NCBI RefSeq assembly: GCF_900141815.1
Contig: NZ_FQYR01000009.1
Coordinates: forward strand, 882 to 64,881
Source of the DNA: Rubritalea squalenifaciens DSM 18772
GTDB taxonomy: Bacteria > Verrucomicrobiota > Verrucomicrobiia > Verrucomicrobiales > Akkermansiaceae
DNA: 64,000 nt
Direction: 5' to 3'
How positions within the stretch are numbered: the first letter of the stretch is position 1; the number at the start of each line of letters is the position of its first letter. This document shows, one piece after another, positions 1-6,799 of the stretch. Below the pieces are notes generated by a model. That model ran no database searches and had not been told where the DNA came from. It saw only the letters and a program-made list of their open reading frames with translations. Position numbers and translations under genes: made by a program.

Positions 1-70
1 GGGTGTGATGCGTTGGGTGTGATGCGTTGGGTGTGATGTGTTGGGTGTGATGCGTCGGGTGTGATGCGTT
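1..70. repeat. 14-bp tandem repeat, five copies
   Basis: Five head-to-tail copies of a 14-base unit (GGGTGTGATGCGTT) fill positions 1-70, with single-base changes in copies three (C to T) and four (T to C). The array runs off the left edge, so its true copy number is unknown. It directly abuts the palindromic repeat starting near 81. Confidence 0.95.
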
Positions 71-80
71 GCATCATGGG

Positions 81-186
81 AACCCCAACGGGGTTCTGGA
101 TTTTAGGCCGGGGTTGTGACCCGCAGGGGCGCTACCCCGGTATAGGTGACCCACCGCCTATACGACCCCAACGGGGTCGCGTAATA
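81..186. repeat. REP-like composite palindromic repeat, copy 1
   Basis: The element is built of three palindromic blocks: AACCCCAACGGGGTT at 81-95, a CCGGGG...CCCCGG block at about 109-140, and GACCCCAACGGGGTC at 164-178, closed by GCGTAATAA. A second, slightly diverged copy lies at 3211-3305. Extragenic position, palindromic structure and dispersal fit a REP/BIME-type element. No RAYT-type transposase gene is in the window. Confidence 0.8.
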
Positions 187-249
187 AGCGGTCAGGTAGA
201 GCTCGTCATAATACATCGTAGGCATGCCGCTGGGTGAACTGCCTGAATA

Positions 250-280
250 AAAAAAAGCCACAGGCGGCTGGCCTGTGGCT
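250..280 (-). terminator. Rho-independent terminator of the 307-1056 gene
   Basis: AGCCACAGG (256-264) pairs with CCTGTGGCT (272-280) around a 7-base loop. The run of A before it becomes a T tract on the minus strand, 27 bases past the stop of the minus-strand gene. Confidence 0.85.
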
Positions 281-306
281 GGTAAAGAGTTTGTTAGGCT
301 GGCGTC

Positions 307-1056
307 TTAGTAGCCTTCGTATTCATCCATCCTGGAGTCAAGTTTTTGGTCGGCCTCGTAGTCACAGAATTTCTTGATCCGTGAGGAATCCAGCTCGATA
401 GCTTTCTCGATCTTGGAGTAGTTGGTCTTGGTGAGGATGACGCTGCTTTCCTTGTCCATGACCACGAGCAGGTAGCCTACGTACTTGTAGCCGCCGATGT
501 TTCCGGTGCCTTTGTTGTCACTATCGTACTTGGTGAACACGGGCTTGGCTTCAAACTCCGCCCCTTTATGGTTAGGGGTGAGTTCAAATTTCTGGTTAGA
601 GAGGACGCTGAAGAGGTCTTCCTCTCTCTGGTCTTGGCCTACCAGGATAATGTGGCAGTCACAGGGTGGGCATCCACGGTTGAGGTCCGTGTTCTTGATG
701 GTAGTCTTACTCGTGATGTCCATCTTCTTCATGTAGTAGGACCCATTTGAGTAGTTGCGGCGCTTGCCGATCACGATGTCTGCCTCAAGCTTAGGGTAGC
801 TGTTAGCCAGTCTTTCCAGCTCTTTGAGCACCTTCTTTTTGGAGTCAGCATTCAGGCTGCTGAGCGGGATGGTGAATGACCTTCCGTCCTTGTTTCGCTT
901 GATGGTGACCTTGTCACCGTCTCGGCTGACTACTTCGGCCTGGATGGACTTTCCGCTGGTGTTCTGGATGAGGATTTCTTCCGCAGAGAGCAGGGAACTG
1001 GCAAGGAGAGCAAACGGAGCTACAACCTTGAACAGGTTTCGGGTAAGTATAAGCAT
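307..1056 (-). CDS. Secreted protein with SHD1-like N-terminal domain
   Basis: This 249-residue protein has an N-terminal signal peptide (hydrophobic FKVVAPFALLASSLLSA). Residues about 27-70 carry the pattern of an SLA1 homology domain 1 (SHD1): an opening beta strand, a charged 'RDGDKVTIKR' segment and the closing 'FTIPLSSLNADSKK'. SHD1-like domains are common in exported proteins of Planctomycetes and Verrucomicrobia and their role there is not established. The remainder has a CPPCDC cysteine cluster and matches nothing I recognise. I start at the internal ATG at 1056 because it places the signal peptide at the N terminus; the open frame extends 18 codons further upstream. A terminator follows at 250-280. 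Confidence 0.8.
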   Translation of the reverse strand: MLILTRNLFKVVAPFALLASSLLSAEEILIQNTSGKSIQAEVVSRDGDKVTIKRNKDGRSFTIPLSSLNADSKKKVLKELERLANSYPKLEADIVIGKRRNYSNGSYYMKKMDITSKTTIKNTDLNRGCPPCDCHIILVGQDQREEDLFSVLSNQKFELTPNHKGAEFEAKPVFTKYDSDNKGTGNIGGYKYVGYLLVVMDKESSVILTKTNYSKIEKAIELDSSRIKKFCDYEADQKLDSRMDEYEGY

Positions 1057-1205
1057 AGTTCTTCTAGTGGGGTAAACGGATAAACGACAGGGAATTGATA
1101 GGGATATCACGGGCTGCGATCAAGGACTAACCCTTAAAAAATACTTTCCTGTGTCATGAGCTAATCTTAAAGGGGCGCCGAGTGCTCCTGGAACTGGGCA
1201 GAAAT

Positions 1206-1233
1206 AAAGCCTCTCTGCGGACAGAGAGGCTTT
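1206..1233. terminator. Orphan terminator-like hairpin
   Basis: AAAGCCTCTCTG (1206-1217) and CAGAGAGGCTTT (1222-1233) form a perfect 12-bp stem with a CGGA tetraloop. It lies between two divergent genes, 150 bases upstream of the minus-strand gene start and 460 bases upstream of the plus-strand gene start, so it ends neither gene. The rest of 1057-1692 holds only an unconvincing 69-codon minus-strand frame (1297-1506) that stops 63 bases before the hairpin. Confidence 0.6.
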
Positions 1234-1692
1234 GTATTCGGGGGTGTCTGCAACCGGTGGTATTTGAGGGTGGCGGCAAGGGGTTTGGGGTGCCGCTCAG
1301 TGCACTGGGAGGCACTGTGGCCACCGGAGGTAGAGTTTAGAGAGTAGAGTCTGAGCTGATTTTTTGAGTAGATTGGTCTTGTTTATCCAGCAGGGGGCGC
1401 CAGAGGGGTTAGAAGCGCGTTGTGCGGCCCCCGTGTGCGCAGCGGCTGAGGGTCTAGATGGTGACACACATCTTCTGTTGCTTGAATTCCCTTGGTTATA
1501 CAGCAAGCTGAGTAGTGAACTAAGGAAAAAATAGGTACATCGAACTTATGGATCGATAGATCTGAGGTCGCATGGACTTGTGTTTCTGCGCAAAGAGTTA
1601 AGCTTTTAGAAAATTTGTTGTTCGTAAGTGTCTCATCCTCTATGAGATGGGGTGCTAGATTTCACTCTTCTGGCAACTTATACACAAGAACT

Positions 1693-2430
1693 ATGAATAA
1701 ACCTCTATTACCTCTACTCATGTTCGGGTTGAGCGCTTGCCCCACTCTGGCAGCGATCAGCTGGACCGGCGGTGGCGATGCCACGAACTTCTACGACGAT
1801 GCGAACTGGGACTTTACCGGCGGCGCGATCGGCTCCATGCCCACTCAGCCGGGGACAGATCCCATCCTGGATGATATGAATATCACCAGCACGACCATCA
1901 ATGAAGGCAGCGCTGGCTTCTCCAATATCGAGATCGGCAATGGCTTCTCGCTCAATCTGGATGCCGTCAGCTTCACCTTCACCCAGAGCAATGGATTCGT
2001 GGGCGTGGACGATGATACCGGGACTCCCAGCTCATCCGGCGTGACCACTTATGTGAATCTAACCAATGGCTCCTTGCTCAGCTGCCAGTTCATTTCTCTG
2101 GGGCTTACCGTGAATGTGGATTCCTCCAGCGAACTTTACATCCGTGGCGGCGGTGATGGCCTGAATTCCCAGTCGGAGCTCTCCGTGGTGAATCTGGCCA
2201 TTGGCGCTAAGTTTACCCTGCCGACTCTCGCAGAGTTCACCGAGCAGGCGGATACCCAGGGCGGCGCGATTTATGTCAATGGTCAGCAGGTCACTGCTGG
2301 CAACCTGAATGACCTGCTTAGCTTTGTGGATAACGGCGGCTCAGTCACGGCTACTGCAATTCCCGAGCCCAGCTCCACCGCCTTGTTAGGCCTTGCCGGT
2401 CTCGGGCTGGTGCTGCGACGCAGGAGGTGA
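1693..2430 (+). CDS. PEP-CTERM sorting domain protein
   Basis: The 245-residue product begins with a signal peptide (MNKPLLPLLMFGLSACPTLA) and a 'WTGGGDATNFYDDANWDF' opening typical of autotransporter-like or carbohydrate-layer repeats. It ends in a PEP-CTERM tail with IPEPSSTALLGLAGLG followed by LVLRRRR: motif, hydrophobic segment and basic tail. Such tails are recognised by exosortase, which exports and cleaves the protein, usually at the cell surface; no exosortase is encoded nearby. The middle is low in cysteine and rich in Thr/Ser/Asn/Gly. I start at the ATG at 1693 rather than an upstream TTG-type start (1615) because the signal peptide begins there. A strong terminator follows. Confidence 0.85.
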   Translation: MNKPLLPLLMFGLSACPTLAAISWTGGGDATNFYDDANWDFTGGAIGSMPTQPGTDPILDDMNITSTTINEGSAGFSNIEIGNGFSLNLDAVSFTFTQSNGFVGVDDDTGTPSSSGVTTYVNLTNGSLLSCQFISLGLTVNVDSSSELYIRGGGDGLNSQSELSVVNLAIGAKFTLPTLAEFTEQADTQGGAIYVNGQQVTAGNLNDLLSFVDNGGSVTATAIPEPSSTALLGLAGLGLVLRRRR

Positions 2431-2469
2431 TCTGAATCTCCCCAAGCATTTTGTTCCACTCTACTCACT

Positions 2470-2507
2470 ATGCCAGCCGCTCACCGCAGAGTGGCTGGCA
2501 TTTTTTT
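2470..2507 (+). terminator. Rho-independent terminator after PEP-CTERM gene
   Basis: ATGCCAGCC (2470-2478) pairs with GGCTGGCAT (2493-2501), followed by seven T. It ends the plus-strand PEP-CTERM gene stopping at 2430. Confidence 0.9.
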
Positions 2508-2524
2508 ATTTCCGCTCCGTGCTC

Positions 2525-2740
2525 TCAAACAGGCAGCAGAAGACCATGCCCATGGCCGAGAAAACCTATAAGGTCATCCGAGGCATCCGTGCGCTCGGGA
2601 TGATCCATCATCCATCCGCTACGCATTTCCAGCGGCTGATTGTGGAGCGCACACACCGTCTCTCGCACAGGCTCCAGCGTGACACAGCTGGCATGCAGAA
2701 GAACGGCGAGAGCGAGGAGGAGTTTGGTGATGGTGGGCAT
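2525..2740 (-). CDS. Small putative lipoprotein
   Basis: A 71-residue product with a hydrophobic leader ending in LLHASC, an acceptable lipobox, so it is probably a small lipoprotein with about 52 residues after the modified Cys. The mature part contains 'CALHNQPL', a short Cys/His motif seen in small verrucomicrobial secreted proteins. It starts six bases after the stop of the upstream minus-strand gene, suggesting an operon. No function is recognised, and a non-coding interpretation remains possible. Confidence 0.5.
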   Translation of the reverse strand: MPTITKLLLALAVLLHASCVTLEPVRETVCALHNQPLEMRSGWMMDHPERTDASDDLIGFLGHGHGLLLPV

Positions 2741-2746
2741 GGGGTG

Positions 2747-3124
2747 CTAGAATGAGACTTCAGTTTCTCCCTGTGGAGTGAATTTGCGGATGACCTGAAT
2801 GGGGCCTTGGATCTTTCCATTGAATTCATCGAGTTGCTCGGCAGGAATCCAGTACTCGCTGTGCTCTCTTCCACCCACGACTTCTACGGGGAATTGGGAA
2901 AGGTAGTCTGAGCAGACTTCGAAGCGGGTGACGTAGCCGACGCTGCCGTTAGTTTCATCCTTGGTATTCCAGTCGCGGGCGATCTGGACGGCGTAGTCTT
3001 CGTTGGTGACCGGATAGAAGATTGGCTGTTCTGGCAAGCGCGGTGGCCAGGCTGTGAAGCCGTTGTCTATGAGGAGATCGAGCTCCTTCTGGCCGACGGG
3101 TCTGTAGAGGGTGGTCGTTTGCAT
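2747..3124 (-). CDS. Conserved hypothetical protein, about 125 aa
   Basis: The 125-residue soluble protein opens with 'TTTLYRPVGQKELDLL', continues with 'WPPRLPEQPIFYPV' and 'YAVQIARDWNTKD', and has a 'YWIPAEQLDEFN' segment near the end. I recognise this as a widespread bacterial family of about this length without a characterised role; the fold could resemble ADP-ribosyltransferase-like domains, but no catalytic triad is evident to me. It has no signal peptide or membrane segment, so it is cytoplasmic. A small lipoprotein frame follows after 6 bases. The ATG at 3124 fits the family's usual N terminus. Confidence 0.8.
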   Translation of the reverse strand: MQTTTLYRPVGQKELDLLIDNGFTAWPPRLPEQPIFYPVTNEDYAVQIARDWNTKDETNGSVGYVTRFEVCSDYLSQFPVEVVGGREHSEYWIPAEQLDEFNGKIQGPIQVIRKFTPQGETEVSF

Positions 3125-3210
3125 GATCTATTTAAAAGCATGGATGGTACCCAAGGTGGAGAATTTTTTCCTGAATGTAACGATCTCTGAGGAGAGACAG
3201 CATCGCAGAG

Positions 3211-3305
3211 AACCCCAAAGGGGTTCCGGATATTAGGCCGGGGTTGCGCAGCTACCCCGGTATAGTTACCCCCACAGTGACGACCCCAACGGGGTCGCGT
3301 AATAA
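3211..3305. repeat. REP-like composite palindromic repeat, copy 2
   Basis: This copy has the same block order as that at 81-186: AACCCCAAAGGGGTT, a CCGGGG...CCCCGG block, and GACCCCAACGGGGTC with GCGTAATAA at the end. It is about 11 bases shorter, mainly because the middle block has lost bases. It lies between two divergent genes. Confidence 0.8.
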
Positions 3306-3341
3306 ACTGGCAGGATGGCGCTCGATAGTTTAGCAAGGCAT

Positions 3342-4607
3342 ATGCCCAATCCGTTTTGTCAGCGCAAGAGTCACGCGGTGTTCTCAGCGAGGAACTTTGT
3401 GAGGGTCCTGCTCGCCGTGACTCTGCTGGCCCAAGTAGCACGTGGGAAGGAATATGTGATACTTACGGTCTTCAAGGGAGATTATGATGGTCCCTGCCGG
3501 ATACTGTTAAGGATAGGCGGGGAGCCTATCACTTATGATTTTGGAGGTTTTAGATCTACCGTTTTTCTTCCTTGGGAGGAAGATCAGAAGATTCGTTTGG
3601 AGATCGATAGGATGAACCAAGCTTATCCCGTCACAGGTCTGGATTTTGCGGTCAAATGGTATTCCCTGTCTGATCCGGTGGAGCCGGATGATCTAACTGT
3701 ATTTTGGGGGCGAGTTAAAGATACCAAGACGCTTTGGGAGGAGAAGGGGATTAAAGTACCTGCGGGGGCAGTGATAGAGCGCACAGTAAAACTGAATCTA
3801 GATCATCACGAGGAGAATGCGCTGAGTGGTATGCAGGAGTTGACCAAAGAAGATGTCGAGGGGGTAAAGGAAGCTTATCTTAGCTATGTCAGGGCACTTG
3901 GAGAGAGTAGTCTGGATAAATATAAAAAGCACTTTGTGAACCCGGATGACATCGAAATGGATGAGCTGGATGCGGCATACAAGTTTCCAAAGGGTAAAGT
4001 CATTAACTTTGCTGGTAAACGTGAGGTGGATGTTGTACTGGGCAAAAAAGTAGCTCTGGTGAGGCTGAAGGAACAGCAGCTTGATGGTGAAGATGCGTTG
4101 GTATGGGATGTGGTGAAAATCCGCGGTGATGAAATAAGAGACGGCGATGGATATTATCGCTTCTCCAGAAGGCAAGACGGCAAGTGGGTCGTGTGGTATG
4201 GGGCTTGGGAGCCACATGTTCTGAAGGAGGTTGCCACCAAGGAGTCGGTGACAGGAGTACGGCCTCAGATTATCAGTAAGGTGTTAGGTCAAATCGGGCA
4301 GCTGAAGCAGGGCGATGGATGGGATGATTTCTGTAAGGCCGCTGGCTTGGATCGTAAGGATCTGGAAGTGGTCAAAGGCGTGGGCGCGCATGGGGTGGAT
4401 ACCTTTCTCTATCGCTTTGTTGAGCACGATGGCTGGCTGCTCCAGGTGCTCTACAAGACTCCTAAGGAGGGGCAGAAAGACGAGCTGTTACGCATCGGTG
4501 TCATCAAGAGTGATGTGGATCAGGCTAGGAAAGCGTGGCCGAACCTGAAACTTTCCATTTACCCCTACTACCAGAATGGCAAGGTCGTGAAGGAAGAGCA
4601 GAACTAA
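3342..4607 (+). CDS. Secreted protein of unknown function
   Basis: This 421-residue protein has an N-terminal hydrophobic segment (FVRVLLAVTLLAQVARG) consistent with a signal peptide after a rather long, basic n-region. The central part (about residues 165-300) has 'YLSYVRALGESSLDKYKKHF', the look of an NTF2/SnoaL-like or tetratricopeptide-free helical unit, but no catalytic motif can be named. The ATG at 3342 has a weak AAGG upstream; an ATG at 3315 and a GTG near 3378 are alternatives, and the latter would shorten the n-region. The ferredoxin gene starts three bases after the stop, so the two are probably co-transcribed. Confidence 0.75.
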   Translation: MPNPFCQRKSHAVFSARNFVRVLLAVTLLAQVARGKEYVILTVFKGDYDGPCRILLRIGGEPITYDFGGFRSTVFLPWEEDQKIRLEIDRMNQAYPVTGLDFAVKWYSLSDPVEPDDLTVFWGRVKDTKTLWEEKGIKVPAGAVIERTVKLNLDHHEENALSGMQELTKEDVEGVKEAYLSYVRALGESSLDKYKKHFVNPDDIEMDELDAAYKFPKGKVINFAGKREVDVVLGKKVALVRLKEQQLDGEDALVWDVVKIRGDEIRDGDGYYRFSRRQDGKWVVWYGAWEPHVLKEVATKESVTGVRPQIISKVLGQIGQLKQGDGWDDFCKAAGLDRKDLEVVKGVGAHGVDTFLYRFVEHDGWLLQVLYKTPKEGQKDELLRIGVIKSDVDQARKAWPNLKLSIYPYYQNGKVVKEEQN

Positions 4608-4610
4608 ACG

Positions 4611-4964
4611 ATGTCTAGAGAATCATTCGAACAGCGCCTGCCGTACAATGCTCGGGGAAAGTACTACGTGTGCGAGGATTGCCTGGACTGTGACCTTTGC
4701 CGGGAGACGGCCCCGACCATTTTTGGGAGGCAGGACGATGAGGGGGCAAGCTTCGTGAAGAAACAGCCGGAGACGGAGGAGGAATTGAGTCTTGTTAGGG
4801 AATCACTTGAGGGCTGTCCCTGTGAAGCGATCCATGATGACGGTGATGTCTTTGATTGGTCGCTACCACCTGCGACCAAGCGCCCTGCCTGGAGAGTCGG
4901 CTTGGCGGAAAAGCCTGCCTGCAAGCACTGCCAGCCGCGCCCCTGGTGGAAGTTCTGGGGCTGA
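4611..4964 (+). CDS. 4Fe-4S ferredoxin-like protein
   Basis: The 117-residue protein has Cys21, Cys24, Cys27 and Cys30 in 'CEDCLDCDLC', followed by 'ETAPTIF' and, at residues 69-71, 'CPCEAI'. This is the pattern of monocluster ferredoxins of the 'DCDLCRETAP...GCPxEAI' type that bind one [4Fe-4S] cluster and carry electrons in the cytoplasm. A basic, Trp-rich tail containing CKHCQPRPWWKFW follows and may bind a further metal or a partner. The extra Cys24 and Cys71 make the ligand set ambiguous. It starts three bases after the preceding stop and is convergent with the next gene, whose end lies one base away. Confidence 0.9.
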   Translation: MSRESFEQRLPYNARGKYYVCEDCLDCDLCRETAPTIFGRQDDEGASFVKKQPETEEELSLVRESLEGCPCEAIHDDGDVFDWSLPPATKRPAWRVGLAEKPACKHCQPRPWWKFWG

Positions 4965-4965
4965 G

Positions 4966-5715
4966 TTAGCGCTCTAGCGTGATGTGGAAGTCCTCGTCAC
5001 TGAGGGTGCCGCAGCAGCCAAAGACCATCTCTGTCTCGCTCAGCTGGATCGGGTAGCCGATGTCTTTGAGCCCGTTCTCCTCGCTGTAGGGGTAGGGGAA
5101 GACGATGCTGCCGGCTTCTTCGGGTAAGAGGCTGAAGGCGTAGTCTGCTTCATTTTGATCGTGGTAGATCACGCGCCCGCGGGAGTGCTGCTCGCGGCCA
5201 TCGTGGCTGCGGATGTGGAGGCTGAATTTTTCACCTATCAGAGTGAGCTTCCAGGAATCATCGTGCAGTACATCCGAGCCCAGCGCGTGGCTGCGGCCTG
5301 CGTAGATGCGGCCCGGGTGCTTGGGCTTGGGGAAGGTTTGTTCAAAGACCCGGTCGTCCTCACTCTCGATGCCGTCGCGACCTAGGCAGTGGATGACCAC
5401 CCGGGGAGGATCCTCATCGGGGAAGGCGGTGTATTGGTACGGGTTTCTCCAGGGGTCAGTGGGGACTTCCTTCAGCATGGAAAACCACGGGCGGTTCTTG
5501 GGCAGCTCTGCGGGGCGCTCTACCAGCGCTTGGAGTCCTTGCTCCGTCGTCGGAATCTCGCCAGTAAGTTGCTGATAATACATGATTCCCGCAAAGCTGG
5601 CTAGAGCGTGCTCGTTTGGGTAATCATGAGGTCCCGTAGGTTCACTGCAGCCAACCAGTAACAGCAAGGGCGGCAGCGGGAGCAGGTAGAGCAGGGTGAA
5701 GAAGCGACGGTACAT
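4966..5715 (-). CDS. Lipoprotein with GspG-like (pseudopilin) segment
   Basis: The 249-residue protein starts with a lipoprotein leader (LPLPPLLLLVGC). Residues about 55-130 follow the C-terminal pattern of type II secretion major pseudopilins: 'GEIPTTEQGLQALVERP' then 'VPTDPWRNPYQY' and 'LGRDGIESEDDR', where the last corresponds to the calcium-binding loop of GspG. Unlike true pseudopilins it has no prepilin peptidase site or long N-terminal helix, so it is a lipid-anchored protein that reuses the globular domain. The second half is unrecognised and has a CC pair near the end. Start ATG at 5715. Confidence 0.8.
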   Translation of the reverse strand: MYRRFFTLLYLLPLPPLLLLVGCSEPTGPHDYPNEHALASFAGIMYYQQLTGEIPTTEQGLQALVERPAELPKNRPWFSMLKEVPTDPWRNPYQYTAFPDEDPPRVVIHCLGRDGIESEDDRVFEQTFPKPKHPGRIYAGRSHALGSDVLHDDSWKLTLIGEKFSLHIRSHDGREQHSRGRVIYHDQNEADYAFSLLPEEAGSIVFPYPYSEENGLKDIGYPIQLSETEMVFGCCGTLSDEDFHITLER

Positions 5716-5833
5716 GGGCGGAAGTGTAGTGGTGGTGAGGCAGGGCGTCGAGCTGCAAATCGCTCACCGCATGGTGAAGCTGAGTCCACAATGTGCTGGC
5801 ATTGTGGCGCCAGTCGGGGCATGTCTGCTAGAC

Positions 5834-6151
5834 ATGGGGATAAAGGAATTTTTTGCAAATCCATGGGTGAAGCTGCTGCTGGATGTGCTGACAGTCGTGC
5901 TGGTGATGGCGCTTATCGCAGGAGCCTATGTGCTGGGTACTATCCATGCCGATGAAAAGTGGAGGAAGTTTGGCCAAGAGTACCTGCAGCTGTCCGAGGA
6001 TCTCAGTATGAAGCAGGAAATCACCGAGGAGAACATGCGTGGCTATCCCTATCCCGTAGCCGCTTTTGAGAAGGAGGCCATCTATGTCTACGTGGGCGCT
6101 ACACGAAAACCCTTCCCCATCGTCACAGACCGGAAGGTGAAGAAGAAATGA
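5834..6151 (+). CDS. Single-pass membrane protein
   Basis: The 105-residue product has one long hydrophobic segment (VKLLLDVLTVVLVMALIAGAYVL) after a short amphipathic start, then a charged C-terminal domain. I use the ATG at 5834 because the frame upstream has no coding character; an ATG at 5696 is possible but overlaps the divergent lipoprotein gene. The stop overlaps an ATG of the next gene (ATGA at 6148). No family recognised. Confidence 0.65.
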   Translation: MGIKEFFANPWVKLLLDVLTVVLVMALIAGAYVLGTIHADEKWRKFGQEYLQLSEDLSMKQEITEENMRGYPYPVAAFEKEAIYVYVGATRKPFPIVTDRKVKKK

Positions 6152-6189
6152 GTGGGCGGGGGTGTCGCGACTGTGTTAGCCCTGTGCTG

Positions 6190-6723
6190 ATGAAAACGAT
6201 TTGGATGCTGTGGATGAGCGTGCTGATGCTGGGTGTAGCTACAGCCGGAGAGCTGCCGGAGGTGTACAAGCCTTTTGAAAAAATACTGGGTACTTGGCAG
6301 GGAGAGAGTGTAAGCGAGGTAACTCTGGACGGAGAGAAGCAGGAAAATACGAAGATCTTGTGCCGTGAATCGTATCGCTACGACGAGAAATTGGGGGTGA
6401 TTGTGGGGGAACAGGAGGGTATTTCGGAGTTGAATGGGGAGAAGCAGATTTCGTTGTTTCGCTTTGTAGTAGCTTGGGATGAGAAAGATCAGGTTTTTAG
6501 AGGCATGATGTGGCTGTCGGAGAAGGTGGCTTCTCATTATGAAATCAAGTTTAAGGAGGGAGTGCTCCTTTCTAAGGGTGTTAGTGGAAAAGAGGGGGAT
6601 GAAGTGCATGTATCGACTGTTCTGGAAGCTGACGAAGTGCTTCGATCGAAAGGTATGCTCAAATTTCCTGCAGAGAAGGTTGAGGTGAAGTGGGTTTCTA
6701 CACTTAAAAAGGTGAAGCCCTAG
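6190..6723 (+). CDS. Secreted protein, DUF1579/nitrobindin-like start
   Basis: A 177-residue protein with a signal peptide (TIWMLWMSVLMLGVATAGE). The mature part begins 'FEKILGTWQGESVSEV', the typical first strand of the lipocalin-like DUF1579/THAP4 beta-barrel families in which 'GxWxG' packs at the barrel base. The later 'YRYDEKLG' and 'FRFVVAWDEKDQVFRGMMW' strands agree with that. The fold assignment is inference. The ATG at 6190 gives a good signal peptide; the frame is open from an ATG at 6148 that overlaps the previous stop. Confidence 0.7.
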   Translation: MKTIWMLWMSVLMLGVATAGELPEVYKPFEKILGTWQGESVSEVTLDGEKQENTKILCRESYRYDEKLGVIVGEQEGISELNGEKQISLFRFVVAWDEKDQVFRGMMWLSEKVASHYEIKFKEGVLLSKGVSGKEGDEVHVSTVLEADEVLRSKGMLKFPAEKVEVKWVSTLKKVKP

Positions 6724-6799
6724 GGCCTTTTCAAGGAATTGAGCGTCAGTTCGTGATGCGTTGACAGATAGCGGTGGCCGGGGCTGTAATAGGGAGATC

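Noticed and set aside
1297-1506. 69-codon minus-strand frame before an orphan hairpin
   Set aside because: No signal peptide, no coding-like pattern and unusual Cys/Ser/Arg composition; kept only as part of the intergenic description.
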